A DNA stretch of 64,000 bases from Jejubacter calystegiae (GCF_005671395.1 NZ_CP040428.1:620001-684000); one strand, 5' to 3'. Numbered from the stretch's first letter, positions 28,914 through 39,384 are shown. Numbers and translations are program-made. Notes: generated by a model not told the origin, from the sequence alone.

Positions 28914-30278
28914 ATGAAGAACAAAACTTTACTGTTCAGTGCATTAGCATTAAGCGTCGGACTGACGCTTTCAACCTCTCTGCCGGTAAGCGCGGCATTA
29001 CCCGCACAAGTTTCCGGCCAGCCGCTGCCCAGCCTTGCGCCTATGCTGGATAAAGTCCTGCCCGCCGTGGTGAGCATTAAGGTGGAAGGCAGCGCGCGGC
29101 AAAACCCACAAATTCCCGAAGAGCTGCGGCGCTTCTTCGGCAATATTCCGGATCAGCCCGCCCAGCCGTTCGAAGGCCTGGGCTCCGGCGTCATCATTGA
29201 CGCCACCAAAGGCTATGTGCTGACCAACAACCACGTCATTAATCAGGCCCAGAAGATTAGCGTGCAGTTGAACGATGGCCGTGAATTTGAGGCTAAGCTT
29301 ATCGGCAGTGATAAGCAGAGCGATATCGCGCTGGTTCAGATCCAGAAGGCCAGCAAGCTGACGGCGATTAAAATCGCCGACTCCGATAAGCTGCGGGTTG
29401 GCGACTTCGCAGTGGCGGTCGGCAACCCCTTCGGACTGGGACAGACGGCCACCTCCGGCATTATTTCGGCGCTGGGCCGTAGCGGCCTGAGCATAGAAGG
29501 CCTGGAGAACTTTATCCAGACCGATGCCTCCATTAACCGCGGCAACTCCGGTGGCGCGCTGCTCAACCTGAACGGCGAACTGATTGGGATTAACACCGCC
29601 ATCCTGGCCCCTGGCGGCGGCAATGTAGGAATCGGTTTCGCCATTCCTTCCAATATGGCGAAGATTCTTTCCGACCAGCTGATTCAGACCGGTGAAGTCC
29701 GCCGTGGTCTGCTGGGCATTCGGGGAACCGAAATGAGCGCCGATATTGCCAAAGCCTTTAACCTCGATACCCAACGTGGTGCCTTCGTCAGCGAAGTTAT
29801 GCCAGGCTCTGGCTCTGCCAAAGCGGGGATTAAAGCCGGGGATGTGATCACCGCGCTCAACGGCAATCGGCTCAACAGTTTCGCCGAATTGCGCGCCAGA
29901 ATCGCCACCAGCGAGCCAGGCAGCAAGGTGAAGCTGGGCCTGCTGCGCAACGGCAAGCCGATGACGGTAGAAGTGACCCTCGATAAGAGTACGTCCGCTT
30001 CCGCCAGCGCTGAACTGATCGCTCCCGCCCTGCGCGGTGCGGCACTGAGCGACGGTCATCTGAAAGATGGCGTGACCCAGGGGATCGTTATCGACAACCT
30101 GGAAAAGGGCAGCCCTGCGGCTCAGGCCGGTCTGCATAAAGGGGATGTGATTATCGGCGTTAACCGTGAACGGGTACGCACCATCGCGCAGATGCGCAAG
30201 ATTATGGAAAGCAAACCCGCCATTGTCGCGCTGAACGTCGTACGCGGCTCCGACAACATCTACCTGCTGTTACGGTAA
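28914..30278 (+). CDS. degQ: DegQ, periplasmic HtrA-family serine endoprotease
   Basis: DegQ degrades or holds misfolded periplasmic proteins. The 454-residue precursor has a signal peptide (1-27, ending VSA), a trypsin-like domain with His107, Asp137 and Ser212 (GNSGGALL), and two PDZ domains (about 260-350 and 370-450). The start at 28914 gives MKNKTLLFSALAL; 15 more codons are open upstream but spoil the signal peptide. Length matches E. coli (455). It is followed by degS after 87 bp. Confidence 0.97.
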   Translation: MKNKTLLFSALALSVGLTLSTSLPVSAALPAQVSGQPLPSLAPMLDKVLPAVVSIKVEGSARQNPQIPEELRRFFGNIPDQPAQPFEGLGSGVIIDATKGYVLTNNHVINQAQKISVQLNDGREFEAKLIGSDKQSDIALVQIQKASKLTAIKIADSDKLRVGDFAVAVGNPFGLGQTATSGIISALGRSGLSIEGLENFIQTDASINRGNSGGALLNLNGELIGINTAILAPGGGNVGIGFAIPSNMAKILSDQLIQTGEVRRGLLGIRGTEMSADIAKAFNLDTQRGAFVSEVMPGSGSAKAGIKAGDVITALNGNRLNSFAELRARIATSEPGSKVKLGLLRNGKPMTVEVTLDKSTSASASAELIAPALRGAALSDGHLKDGVTQGIVIDNLEKGSPAAQAGLHKGDVIIGVNRERVRTIAQMRKIMESKPAIVALNVVRGSDNIYLLLR

Positions 30279-30365
30279 TGCGCCTTCACGCGGGTATTCC
30301 TCATAGGATGCCCGCGGAACTCGTGCTATGCTGCGAGCGTTTTCATCTTTGGTTAATCAATATCC

Positions 30366-31424
30366 ATGTTTCTGAAACTGTTACGCCCGCTGATCGTTGG
30401 CCTGGTTGTCGCAGGTCTGTTGCTGACGTTTATCCCTTCACTGCGCCAGATTAATTCGTCGTCTTCGCAGCAAGTGGATAGCTCAGATAAAACGCCTTTA
30501 AGCTACAATGCTGCGGTGCGCCGCGCCGCGCCGGCCGTAGTGAACGTTTACAGTCGTACTGCCCCCAATCACCAGATGAAAATTCGCTCTCTGGGGGCTG
30601 GCGTGATCATGGATAATCGCGGCTACATTATTACCAATAAGCACGTGATTAACGGTGCGGACCAGATTATCGTCGCCCTGCAGGACGGGCGTTTCTTCGA
30701 AGCCCTGCTGGTAGGTTCCGATCCCCTGACCGACCTGGCGGTCCTGAAGATTAACGCCAGCTCGCTACCAACCATTCCCATGAATCTGAAGCGTACGCCG
30801 CATATCGGCGATGTGGTGATGGCGATAGGCAACCCCTATAACCTGGGCCAGACCATTACGCTGGGAATTATCAGCGCTACCGGGCGCGTAGGTCTGAGCC
30901 CCAGCGGACATCAGAATTTCCTGCAGACCGATGCGTCGATTAACCACGGCAACTCCGGCGGCGCGCTGGTGAATTCGCTGGGCGAGCTGGTCGGTATTAA
31001 TACCCTCTCCTTTGATAAGAGCAGCGATGGCGAAACGCCGGAAGGACTGGGCTTTGCCATTCCGGTACAGCTGGCCACCAAAATCATGGATAAGCTGATT
31101 CGCGATGGTCGGGTGATCCGCGGCTATATCGGCATTACCGGTATGGATGCGCCGAAGATTCATGGCCAGGGTCAGGGAAGCCCGGATCCGCTGCAGGGCA
31201 TCATCGTGAAAGCGGTAGAGCCGGACGGCCCGGCTGCCCGGGCAGGTATTCAGCCTAATGATGTACTGCTCTCGGTAGGAAGCAAGCCAGCAGTCTCGGC
31301 CGTGGAGACCATGGACCAGGTAGCGGAGATTCGTCCCGGTTCGGTTATTCCGGTGGAAATCCTGCGTGACAACCGCAAGCTGACGGTTCAGGTGTCAATT
31401 CAGGAATACCCCAACGCCGAATAA
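30366..31424 (+). CDS. degS: DegS, membrane-anchored stress-sensor protease
   Basis: DegS makes the first cut in the anti-sigma factor RseA when unfolded outer-membrane proteins bind its PDZ domain, and so starts the sigma-E response. The 352-residue protein has an N-terminal anchor (about 6-25), a protease domain with His93, Asp123 and Ser197 (GNSGGALV), and one PDZ domain (about 250-345). One PDZ and an uncleaved anchor separate it from DegQ. It ends at a shared terminator with mdh. Confidence 0.97.
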   Translation: MFLKLLRPLIVGLVVAGLLLTFIPSLRQINSSSSQQVDSSDKTPLSYNAAVRRAAPAVVNVYSRTAPNHQMKIRSLGAGVIMDNRGYIITNKHVINGADQIIVALQDGRFFEALLVGSDPLTDLAVLKINASSLPTIPMNLKRTPHIGDVVMAIGNPYNLGQTITLGIISATGRVGLSPSGHQNFLQTDASINHGNSGGALVNSLGELVGINTLSFDKSSDGETPEGLGFAIPVQLATKIMDKLIRDGRVIRGYIGITGMDAPKIHGQGQGSPDPLQGIIVKAVEPDGPAARAGIQPNDVLLSVGSKPAVSAVETMDQVAEIRPGSVIPVEILRDNRKLTVQVSIQEYPNAE

Positions 31425-31441
31425 CCTTGCCGTTAAGGCAC

Positions 31442-31473
31442 AAAAAACCGGAATCGATGATTCCGGTTTTTTT
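31442..31473. terminator. Bidirectional terminator between degS and mdh
   Basis: An 8-bp GC core CCGGAATC/GATTCCGG with a 3-base loop is flanked by AAAAAA and TTTTTTT. It can therefore end transcription from both converging genes. Confidence 0.93.
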
Positions 31474-31490
31474 GCTTCACTATATCGGAG

Positions 31491-32429
31491 TTACTTGCCG
31501 ACAAACTCTTCGCCCAGGGCGATGTCCTGCTTCAGAGTATCCAGCATGCCTTCCAGCGCCTGCTGCTCAAAGCTGCTCAAGGTGCCGATGGGCTTATACT
31601 CAACGATCCCCTCTTTACCCAACAGCAGCGGTTGAGAGAAGAAGCGAGCATGCTGGCCATCGCCTTCCACATAGGCGCACTCTACCACGCCCTGCTCACC
31701 GTTCATCGCCCGTACCAGCGACAGCCCGAAACGTGCCGCTGCCTGCCCCATCGAGAGCGTGGCCGAACCGCCACCGGCTTTGGCTTCCACCACTTCGGTG
31801 CCGGCATTCTGGATGCGTTTGGTCAGACTGGCGGCTTCCTGATCGCTGAAGCTCACGCCAGAAATCTGGGAAAGAAGCGGCAGAATAGTTACGCCAGAGT
31901 GGCCGCCAATCACCGGTACCTCGATCTCCGATGATGGCTTACCTTTCAGCGCCGCCACAAAAGTGTTGGCGCGGATAATATCCAGCGTGGTCACCCCAAA
32001 CAGCTTTCTTTTATCGTAAACGCCCGCTTTTTTAAGCACCTCAGCCGCAATCGCCACTGTGGTGTTTACCGGGTTAGTAATAATGCCGATGCAGGCTTTC
32101 GGGCAGGCTTTCGCCACCTGCTCAATCAAATTTCTGACGATCCCGGCATTAACATTAAACAGGTCAGAACGATCCATTCCCGGCTTACGGGCAACGCCTG
32201 CGGAAATGAGCACGACGTCGGCACCATTCAATGCCGGCGTGGCATCTTCACCAGAATATCCTTTAACGGTCACTTCACCCGGGATATGACTAAGATCCAC
32301 CGCAACCCCTGGGGTAACGGGTGCAATATCGTAAAGCGAGAGTTCTGAACCTGACGGGAGCTGGGTTTTTAACAGAAGTGCAAGCGCCTGACCAATGCCG
32401 CCAGCCGCGCCGAGGACTGCAACTTTCAT
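31491..32429 (-). CDS. mdh: Malate dehydrogenase (NAD)
   Basis: Mdh interconverts malate and oxaloacetate in the citric acid cycle. The 312-residue protein (same length as E. coli) has the NAD-binding [14 protein letters not shown] (7-20), substrate-binding arginines in [15 protein letters not shown], and catalytic His177 ([11 protein letters not shown]). The start at 32429 ([10 protein letters not shown]) follows a GGAG site; nine upstream codons were rejected. It converges on degS and diverges from argR, as in E. coli. Confidence 0.99.
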   Translation of the reverse strand: MKVAVLGAAGGIGQALALLLKTQLPSGSELSLYDIAPVTPGVAVDLSHIPGEVTVKGYSGEDATPALNGADVVLISAGVARKPGMDRSDLFNVNAGIVRNLIEQVAKACPKACIGIITNPVNTTVAIAAEVLKKAGVYDKRKLFGVTTLDIIRANTFVAALKGKPSSEIEVPVIGGHSGVTILPLLSQISGVSFSDQEAASLTKRIQNAGTEVVEAKAGGGSATLSMGQAAARFGLSLVRAMNGEQGVVECAYVEGDGQHARFFSQPLLLGKEGIVEYKPIGTLSSFEQQALEGMLDTLKQDIALGEEFVGK

Positions 32430-32793
32430 CCTAAAACTCCTTATTATGGTTGGCAAAATTATGCCGTAACTTCAGCTGTCACAGACCATAATCCAGGGAG
32501 CAGGTAATTACAAATATCCCGGAAATAAAATGCGATGCTACGCAACAACTTAGCTGGGAAAATGCCATACTTGCCCCCCGGATAAATTAGGGTACAGGCC
32601 ATGTCACAACCAAACATCGACATCTAGCTCAGTAACATTACACCCATTTTCCTTTATTAAACAACATCATTTTAACAACATTAAATTAACTTTATTTTAA
32701 TTTATAAACGCCGTCACATTATGCTGAAAATAAGCTTTATTGATGTAAAGCGTCGATTCCATAACATTATTTCACCCGACGCCCTGGCAAAGA
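32430..32793. other. Divergent mdh-argR intergenic region
   Basis: This gap carries the mdh promoter on the minus strand and leads into the argR promoter. The middle (32640-32760) is AT-rich. In E. coli mdh is controlled by ArcA and CRP, but I could not assign sites confidently here. No coding potential or RNA gene was recognised. Confidence 0.5.
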
Positions 32794-33330
<537 letters not shown>

Positions 33331-33341
33331 ACCGCCTGCCT

Positions 33342-33371
33342 CCACCGCCTGACCGCGGTGGCCCCCTTTTA
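33342..33371 (+). terminator. Probable argR terminator
   Basis: A 7-bp stem CCACCGC/GCGGTGG with a 6-base loop is followed by CCCCCTTTTATT. It starts 12 bp after the argR stop. Confidence 0.65.
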
Positions 33372-33680
33372 TTGTCACAATCCCGCTATTTTTTACCGTT
33401 CGTGCTTTCAGCTCAGCGGCGACCCGTTAACACGCCATCAAAAGGCACAAAAAATCCATTTCCTGCATCTATATGATTTTCTTATAAAAAAAATAAAATA
33501 AAGTGATAAGAATGACGTTTTTATAACTAAATAGACTTAAAACTAGTTTTATTAACATAAAATTTCATTGTTTATAGTTAATCAGGTATTAATTTCATGC
33601 GTTATTAGTGTATACTTGATTTTGTGATGAGGGTCACGAAACAAAGGACCCAAACAGAAGAATTCGACGAGGTAAACCTT
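33372..33680 (+). promoter_or_regulatory. AT-rich region with the yhcN promoter
   Basis: The stretch 33475-33600 is very AT-rich and has no open frame. A good -10 TATACT (33611-33616) lies about 65 bp before the yhcN start, with only a weak -35 (near 33590). The AT-richness suggests H-NS or similar control, which is inference. GACGAGGTAAAC supplies the yhcN ribosome-binding site. Confidence 0.5.
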
Positions 33681-33944
33681 ATGAACATCAAAACTACCGT
33701 AGCAACTGTAAGTCTCCTTTCCATGCTGTCATTTGGCGCTTTCGCTGCCAGCTCGATCAACAGCGAACAGGCAGAAGGCCGCCAGCCGATGGGGACCATC
33801 TCCGTCAGCCAGATCGGCAGCTCACCGATGGATATGAATAGCGAGCTGAGCAAAAAAGCAGATAAAGAAGGGGCTTCCGCATATCGCATCATCGAGGCCC
33901 GCTCCGGCTCCAGCTGGCACGCCACCGCAGAACTCTACAAATAA
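33681..33944 (+). CDS. yhcN: YhcN, small periplasmic stress protein (DUF1471)
   Basis: The 87-residue precursor has a clear signal peptide (1-22, ending AFA) and a small mature domain of the YhcN/YahO/BhsA family. Family members respond to acid, peroxide and surface stress; E. coli yhcN has been linked to acid and peroxide stress. The conserved GTISVSQIGSSPMDMNSELS and AYRIIEARSGSSWHATAELYK segments are present. The start at 33681 follows a GAGG site. Molecular role is unknown. Confidence 0.92.
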   Translation: MNIKTTVATVSLLSMLSFGAFAASSINSEQAEGRQPMGTISVSQIGSSPMDMNSELSKKADKEGASAYRIIEARSGSSWHATAELYK

Positions 33945-33970
33945 ACCCTCGTCGTCTTGTCCGACGACTT

Positions 33971-33999
33971 GCCCCCCAACACTCGGGGGGCTTTTTTTT
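33971..33999 (+). terminator. Terminator of yhcN
   Basis: A 7-bp stem GCCCCCC/GGGGGGC with a 7-base loop is followed by eight Ts (33992-33999). The T-run ends exactly where an inverted-repeat element begins. Confidence 0.92.
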
Positions 34000-34239
34000 G
34001 GTTCATCGCGGATTAGCGTGGAGTATTCGAAAGCGGAAGCTAAAAACCGGCAGAATATGATGATGCGGTGGCTGTTCCGTTCACTTTTCGTGACTGCTGC
34101 TCTGTTGATTCACCGGTTCCGGAACTGGCATAGGCAAAATCACCTTAAGGTGAACGGAACCTTCTCCACCATTGCATATTCATCAAGACAAATGGGCTAA
34201 CCACCATAACTCCAGTTTCACGCTAATCCGCGATGAACC
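34000..34239. mobile_element. 240-bp MITE-like element with perfect 21-bp terminal inverted repeats
   Basis: Positions 34000-34020 (starting GGTTCATCGCGGATTAGC) and 34219-34239 are perfect 21-bp inverted copies. The element is flanked by T8 (33992-33999) on the left and T7 (34240-34246) on the right, consistent with a 7-8 bp target duplication in the yhcN terminator T-tract. Inside are nested palindromes: GTTCCGTTCAC (34074-34084) with GTGAACGGAAC (34150-34160), and CACCTTAAGGTG (34141-34152). No transposase or convincing ORF is present. It is best called a non-autonomous miniature element; no family could be assigned. Confidence 0.75.
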
Positions 34240-34244
34240 TTTTT

Positions 34245-34526
34245 TTATGCGCCATCCTGGAACTGATTAAAACGCAATCGCCCTTCCAGCTCTTCTTCCG
34301 CTTCATCAAACAGCAAAATCAACGCCCCATAGCGCCTGCGTTCCCGCTCACCCAGGTGCGTAAACACAATCTCCAGCGGCAAAGGAAGCTCACTCCCCGT
34401 CACCACATCCCAGAGCTTATCCAGATTACTGACCCGGCCGTTCTGTAGCCCAAACGCCCGGTTGAATTGATAGAAGAAGTCGGCCTGATTGGTTATTTCA
34501 CTGAAATTAAATGAATAGCGTTTCAT
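34245..34526 (-). CDS. yhcO: YhcO, barstar-family protein
   Basis: The 93-residue protein resembles barstar, the intracellular inhibitor of barnase-type ribonucleases; it shows the family pattern [10 protein letters not shown] and an acidic region around [11 protein letters not shown]. No barnase-like gene is seen in the window, so its target is unknown. The stop codon lies within the T-tract at the edge of the inverted-repeat element. It pairs with yhcN as in E. coli, but convergently across that element. Confidence 0.9.
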   Translation of the reverse strand: MKRYSFNFSEITNQADFFYQFNRAFGLQNGRVSNLDKLWDVVTGSELPLPLEIVFTHLGERERRRYGALILLFDEAEEELEGRLRFNQFQDGA

Positions 34527-34550
34527 TGGTTTGCTACCGCTGTTAACAAC

Positions 34551-34570
34551 GGGGCGGCGGCCACCGCCCC
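34551..34570 (-). terminator. Hairpin after the aldehyde dehydrogenase gene
   Basis: GGGGCGG/CCGCCCC arms around a 6-base loop lie 8 bp past the dehydrogenase stop, upstream of yhcO on the same strand. The following stretch on the minus strand (GTTGTTAAC) is only weakly T-rich. Confidence 0.5.
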
Positions 34571-34577
34571 TTATCGA

Positions 34578-36035
34578 TTACGACAAACCGCCCAGATGCA
34601 GCGTTTTCACTTCCAGGAACTCTTCCAGGCCCAGCACCGAGCCTTCACGCCCCAGACCCGACTCTTTCACGCCGCCAAACGGACCGAGCTCGGTAGAAAC
34701 CGCGCACTCGTTAATCCCCACCATACCGCTTTCAAGCGCCGCAGAAACGCGGAATACCCGCTGGAGGTCACGGGTATAGAAGTAGGCGGCAAGACCGTAT
34801 GGCGTGTTGTTGGCGCGCTGGAGCACCTCCTCTTCAGTGCTGAAGCGAAAGCAGGCGGCGACCGGTCCAAAGGTCTCCTCCTGCGCCAGCAGCATCTCGT
34901 CGCAGGCATCCGCCAGTACCGTGGGCTGCCAGAAGTTGCCACTCAGCGCATGGGCGGCACCGCCGGTCAGGATCCGGGCGCCTTTGCCGCGAGCATCTTC
35001 CACATGTTCACGCACTTTATCTACGGCAGCGGGCTCAATAAGCGGCCCCACATTAACGCCCTCTTCCAGACCATCTCCCACTTTCAGGCGACGGACCGCC
35101 TCGGCCAACTGGCTGACGAAGCGCTCGTAAACCCCCTCCTGGATGAAGAAACGGTTAACGCTGACGCAGACCTGTCCAGCATTGCGGAATTTGTTGGCGA
35201 TAGCGCCTTCTACGGCTGCATCAATATCTGCATCATCAAAAACGATGTAAGGCGCGTTGCCGCCCAGCTCCAGCGAGATCTTTTTCACCGTCTCCGCCGC
35301 ATTACGCATCAGGGTTTTCCCCACGGCAGTAGAGCCGGTAAAGGAGATTTTACGCACGTCGTGACTTGCCATAATGGCATCGCTGATCTCCGGCGTGTTA
35401 CCCGCCACGGCGTTGAGCACACCATCCGGAATGCCCGCTTTTTGGGCCAGCGCCAGTAAGGCGAACGCACACAGCGGGGTGTTATTCGCGGGCTTAATCA
35501 CGCCGGTACAGCCAGCAGCCAGCGCCGGACCCAGCTTGCGGGTCAGCATCGCCATAGGGAAATTCCAGGGGGTAATAGCCGCCACCACGCCTACCGGTTC
35601 ACGGGTCGCCAGAATCCGCGAGCCGGGCTTCACAGACGGGATAATTTCACCGTTAGCCCGCTTAGCCTGTTCGGCAAACCATTGAATAAAGCTGGCAGCG
35701 TATTCGACCTCGCCAGCCGCTTCCTTCAGCGGTTTTCCCTGTTCGACGGTCATCAGGCGTGCCAGCCACGCTTTATGCTCCAGAATCAACTGATACCAGC
35801 GGTAGAGAAGTTCGCTGCGCGCTTTTGCGGGTTGCGCTCGCCAGGCGGGAAAAGCACGGGCCGCCGCCGCGATGGCCGCCTGGGTTTCAGCCTTCCCAGC
35901 CCGGGCCACCCTGGCAATAGTCTCGCCGCTGGCGGGATTAAGCACCTCGAAGGTCTCTTCAAGGCTACGCCATTCGCCATTTACCAGGTAGCCGGTTCGG
36001 AACAGTTCATGATCCTGCAATTTCTGGTCGCTCAT
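34578..36035 (-). CDS. NAD(P)-dependent aldehyde dehydrogenase, GabD-like
   Basis: The 485-residue protein is a full-length aldehyde dehydrogenase closest in pattern to succinate-semialdehyde dehydrogenases. It has Asn158 (PWNFP), catalytic Glu256 (LELGGNAP), catalytic Cys290 (NAGQVCVSVNR), the cofactor motif FTGSTAVGK, and GPFGGVKESGLGREG. E. coli GabD has CVCAN at the active site; the second Cys is Ser here, so substrate or redox behaviour may differ. No gabT or permease is adjacent. It lies between yhcO and aaeB, separated from the latter by a terminator, so it is its own unit. K-12 has no gene here. Confidence 0.85.
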   Translation of the reverse strand: MSDQKLQDHELFRTGYLVNGEWRSLEETFEVLNPASGETIARVARAGKAETQAAIAAAARAFPAWRAQPAKARSELLYRWYQLILEHKAWLARLMTVEQGKPLKEAAGEVEYAASFIQWFAEQAKRANGEIIPSVKPGSRILATREPVGVVAAITPWNFPMAMLTRKLGPALAAGCTGVIKPANNTPLCAFALLALAQKAGIPDGVLNAVAGNTPEISDAIMASHDVRKISFTGSTAVGKTLMRNAAETVKKISLELGGNAPYIVFDDADIDAAVEGAIANKFRNAGQVCVSVNRFFIQEGVYERFVSQLAEAVRRLKVGDGLEEGVNVGPLIEPAAVDKVREHVEDARGKGARILTGGAAHALSGNFWQPTVLADACDEMLLAQEETFGPVAACFRFSTEEEVLQRANNTPYGLAAYFYTRDLQRVFRVSAALESGMVGINECAVSTELGPFGGVKESGLGREGSVLGLEEFLEVKTLHLGGLS

Positions 36036-36077
36036 ACTCTCTCCTGATATCTCAGTTTCCGTTCGCGGGCATTAAGT

Positions 36078-36106
36078 ATAGAAAAGCCGACGCACAGGCG
36101 TCGGCT
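36078..36106 (-). terminator. Terminator of the aaeXAB operon
   Basis: A perfect 9-bp stem AGCCGACGC/GCGTCGGCT with a 4-base loop is followed on the minus strand by TTTTCTATACTT. It lies about 20 bp after the aaeB stop. Confidence 0.82.
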
Positions 36107-36124
36107 ATTCCCCCGCAGAGAGCA

Positions 36125-38092
36125 TTAATTATCCGTCAGCGCATTCTGATATTTACGCAGGATGCCGACCAGACGCCCCACCGGTTCAGTGACCTGAGGC
36201 GGCGCTTCCCAGACCCGCAGTTTCTCCTGATAGATATCCAACTCATCCAGCAACTGACTAAAGTGACGGCGCCGCTTGCCATCGCTGGAGGCCGAAATAA
36301 CCCGATCCGCCGTACGCCTTAACTGGCGGTGGAAGTTAGAGAGATCTTCGTTGATCGGAATGGGGGCATCACGCAGACGCTGGTGCGCAATAATCAGCGT
36401 CAGCGCCAGGCGGAATTTGGCGATATCCCCCGGGAATTTGTTGAGCAGCAGAAACAGTTGCTGGTAAAGCGCCGGAAGATGATTCTCTTTACGACGCGCC
36501 CTGTTGGTGGTCATTGAGGAAACCGCCGCCGACACAAACTGGTTCAGCAGCATACGCCCGGTGCGCGCTTTCGAGTTATCGCGGATCACCAGGATGACCA
36601 CCATCGCCAGAATAACCCCCACCAACTGGCCCAGCGAGCTGTCCAGGAAGGTGTTGAACTCGAAGGTCATCGGGTTATCCAGCACGATAGTGTTAATGGT
36701 CCCTGCCAGTAGCGCTATAGAGCCCAGACGCCGTTTTTGCACCTCAATACCGATGAAGAAACCCAACAGCGCCAGACTAATGCAGAGCAGCAGCATGCTT
36801 TGCTGCGTCGAAGGGAGCACCACCAGGAAGTAGAAACAACCCACCGGCAGCGCCGCCACCATGCCGTAAACGAAGTCGAGCGCCATCATACGCGGGTCAG
36901 GCATACGCATTGCCAGCGCAGTCACCACCGCAATCATCACCATCGCCGAACTGCCGGAAGTCCAGCCGGTCCACAGCCAGAACAGCGCCCCCACCATGCA
37001 GGACACCGTGGTACGCCAGAAGTTGACCATCGCATGATGGCGCTCCGCCGATTCGGGCTTCACAACCGGCTCACCGTTGAGTATCTCTTCTTCTACCGCG
37101 CTGATGCGGGTATTACTGATAACGCCGCGCTTAAGCAGCAGATAGCGGGTAGCCGCTCCCACCCAGCTGTAGAGCGTGACCGGGGTATCCACCTCGCCGG
37201 TCCAGGAGAAGATCCGCCGAATACGTTTCAGGTTGCGGTGCACGTCCGCCACGGTCTCCACCGGTTCGGCAAACAGTTCCCGGTACTCCAGGGGGAAGGC
37301 CTCAGGACGGGTATTCTGGATCAGAAAGGTTTCACAGGCCTGCGTGATCATCGTCAGCGACAGGGTGTTGATCGCGTACAGGCGACGATTGGCCCGCGAC
37401 CAGCGCGATGATTCAATCTTCAGGTTACTGCGCATTCCCTGCAGCATGGTGGTGCGTCGTACCAGGCCGCTCCATGCCTTGTCCACCTCATCGCGATCGC
37501 CATGCGCCAGGCAGAGCTGCATCAGCCGGTATTGATCCACCAGCAGGCCATCAAGTTCTCTGTCGATCTCGCGCTTGATCGAGCGAGGAGAAAACAGCAG
37601 ATCGGCCACGATGGCGCAGACGATCCCCAGCACAATTTCACTACAGCGTTCGACGGCAAACTGCGGCGCCAGGAGCGGCTCATGTTCAATCGTAATAACA
37701 ATGATCAGCGCGGTATAGCCGGACAGCCCCCAGGCATAGGAGTTTTCAACCTTCACCAGCGAGGAGATCCAGGTACAGAACCCGGTCCACAGACAGGCCA
37801 CCATAATCATCACTACCGGCGCGCGAATCAGTCCGATAATAATCACCAGCGAGGCGATACAGCCGATAAAGGTACCGACAATACGCAGCATACCGCGGTA
37901 GCGAATGGCACCGGAATAGGGTTCGCCACCAGCGGCAAAGGCGGGCCCCGCCGTCACAATGGCTGCCGTCAGTACTGCCCAGCGCGGCGTTTCCAGCTGG
38001 AAGTGAAATCCCACGAACAGCGCCAGCACCAGCGCCGTTGCCAGTTTAATGGCGAAGCGCAGATGCACTGGCGCAATGCTATACCATCCCAT
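36125..38092 (-). CDS. aaeB: AaeB, aromatic carboxylic acid efflux pump subunit
   Basis: AaeB is the inner-membrane component of the p-hydroxybenzoic acid efflux pump, which acts as a relief valve for toxic aromatic acids. The 655-residue protein (same length as E. coli) has the fusaric acid resistance family layout: two sets of about six membrane helices (about 15-165 and 365-515), each followed by a cytoplasmic domain. It lies 5 bp after aaeA, which provides the periplasmic adaptor. A terminator follows. Confidence 0.97.
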   Translation of the reverse strand: MGWYSIAPVHLRFAIKLATALVLALFVGFHFQLETPRWAVLTAAIVTAGPAFAAGGEPYSGAIRYRGMLRIVGTFIGCIASLVIIIGLIRAPVVMIMVACLWTGFCTWISSLVKVENSYAWGLSGYTALIIVITIEHEPLLAPQFAVERCSEIVLGIVCAIVADLLFSPRSIKREIDRELDGLLVDQYRLMQLCLAHGDRDEVDKAWSGLVRRTTMLQGMRSNLKIESSRWSRANRRLYAINTLSLTMITQACETFLIQNTRPEAFPLEYRELFAEPVETVADVHRNLKRIRRIFSWTGEVDTPVTLYSWVGAATRYLLLKRGVISNTRISAVEEEILNGEPVVKPESAERHHAMVNFWRTTVSCMVGALFWLWTGWTSGSSAMVMIAVVTALAMRMPDPRMMALDFVYGMVAALPVGCFYFLVVLPSTQQSMLLLCISLALLGFFIGIEVQKRRLGSIALLAGTINTIVLDNPMTFEFNTFLDSSLGQLVGVILAMVVILVIRDNSKARTGRMLLNQFVSAAVSSMTTNRARRKENHLPALYQQLFLLLNKFPGDIAKFRLALTLIIAHQRLRDAPIPINEDLSNFHRQLRRTADRVISASSDGKRRRHFSQLLDELDIYQEKLRVWEAPPQVTEPVGRLVGILRKYQNALTDN

Positions 38093-38097
38093 AACGG

Positions 38098-39030
38098 TTA
38101 ACCGAACTCACGCAGCCGGTGTAGCAGCTTCATAAAGGGCGACATCTCATCGGTATTGCGATCTTTTTCGCCCGTCACCACTACCGTTGCCGTGGTTCCG
38201 GCAGGCCAGGTGTTTCCGGTCTGTTTATCCAGATGGATACGCACTGGCACGCGCTGAGCCAGACGAACCCACTCAAGGTTAGAGTCGATCGTCGCCATCC
38301 CTTTAGTGTCGCTAGTGCTGCTGGCATTGGTCACCCCGGCCGCGACGCTATCCACAGTGCCCTTCAGTACATGGTTGCTGCCCAGCGGCGTGATCTCGAC
38401 CCGATAACCCGGGCGTACACCTTCCAGTTTGGTCTCTTCCATATAGGCCTGAACGTAGAAAGAGTCCTTCTTCACCAGCGCCACGGCGGTGGAACCGGTG
38501 GTAATATATTCACCGGCGTAGACATTCAGGTTGGTGATCCAGCCATCGGAGGGCGCACGAATCACGGTGCGATCCAGGTCTATCTTCGCCAGATCGCGAG
38601 CCGCTTCCGCCTTGGCCAGCTCGTGCAGCGTCGTTTGCAGGCTGTTGTTGTACTGATCGATATCTTCCTGAGACGTTGCCAGAACCCCCAGCTTGTTACG
38701 GCGGGCGGCCTCGGTACGTTTCTCTTTAACCAGTGCCTTATAATAGGAGACGTTCGCCTCTGCCTCGTCCAGCGCCTTGGTATAGCGCGGCTGGTCAATC
38801 ACAAAGATAACCTGCCCCTTATTCACCAGTTGGTTATCGTGCACCTTTACATCTGTCACCAGGCCGCTGACATCAGGGGCAAGGGCCACCACATCGGCAG
38901 AGAAGCGGGCGTCACGGGTCCAGGGCGACTCGGTATAGAAGCTCCAGATACGAAAGATAGCGATGAAAGCCAGAACGACCAGCACCAGCGTAATGGCCGT
39001 ACGGGCGATATTTCTTGTTAGTGTTTTCAC
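38098..39030 (-). CDS. aaeA: AaeA, membrane-fusion subunit of the aromatic acid efflux pump
   Basis: AaeA (310 residues) is the HlyD/EmrA-type adaptor linking AaeB to an outer-membrane channel. It has an N-terminal anchor (about 12-30), split lipoyl domain ([18 protein letters not shown] and [12 protein letters not shown]), a coiled-coil hairpin (about 85-150) and a beta-barrel. I chose a GTG start at 39030 (MKTLTRN when initiated), because TGAGG lies just before it and the length then equals E. coli; an in-frame TTG at 39045 is less likely. It follows aaeX by 7 bp. Confidence 0.95.
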   Translation of the reverse strand: MKTLTRNIARTAITLVLVVLAFIAIFRIWSFYTESPWTRDARFSADVVALAPDVSGLVTDVKVHDNQLVNKGQVIFVIDQPRYTKALDEAEANVSYYKALVKEKRTEAARRNKLGVLATSQEDIDQYNNSLQTTLHELAKAEAARDLAKIDLDRTVIRAPSDGWITNLNVYAGEYITTGSTAVALVKKDSFYVQAYMEETKLEGVRPGYRVEITPLGSNHVLKGTVDSVAAGVTNASSTSDTKGMATIDSNLEWVRLAQRVPVRIHLDKQTGNTWPAGTTATVVVTGEKDRNTDEMSPFMKLLHRLREFG

Positions 39031-39037
39031 ATCAACC

Positions 39038-39241
39038 TCAGACAAACAGGCGCGAAATCAGCCAGAACAGGCAGCAATATAGCGCGGTGTTAAACAGCGC
39101 AGGGTGCCAGACAAAGTCATAGATCCCGGTTGGAACAAGCAGGCGCCTCACCAGCCAGAACAGGGCCAGTGATAACAGCAACTCAAAAAATATCGGTGGG
39201 AAGGACAAACCAAACACCACGATAACCGGAAATAAACTCAT
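39038..39241 (-). CDS. aaeX: AaeX, small membrane protein of the efflux operon
   Basis: The 67-residue protein (DUF1656) has two predicted membrane helices (about 5-30 and 45-65). It is the first gene of aaeXAB and its role in the pump is unknown. The ATG at 39241 ([18 protein letters not shown]) was chosen to match the family; 14 upstream codons are open but poor. Its expression should respond to the divergent regulator AaeR and aromatic acids. Confidence 0.93.
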   Translation of the reverse strand: MSLFPVIVVFGLSFPPIFFELLLSLALFWLVRRLLVPTGIYDFVWHPALFNTALYCCLFWLISRLFV

Positions 39242-39384
39242 GTTAATCCTGGAGACAAAAGCAGATAAATTATTATGTACCACAAACTGCGACAGATTTA
39301 ATGGCCTGGATGGCCGGGCGAGAGCGCAGCGCAGGTTTTGTTAATAATAATATATTAACGTAACTGTTATGCTGTTATCTATAA

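Noticed and set aside
28998-30137. 379-codon open frame antisense to degQ
   Set aside because: It mirrors the conserved degQ codons; composition and lack of a start site mark it as a shadow.
34018-34200. 60-codon frame inside the inverted-repeat element
   Set aside because: It has no ribosome-binding site or transposase-like motif; it crosses the internal palindromes and looks like chance.
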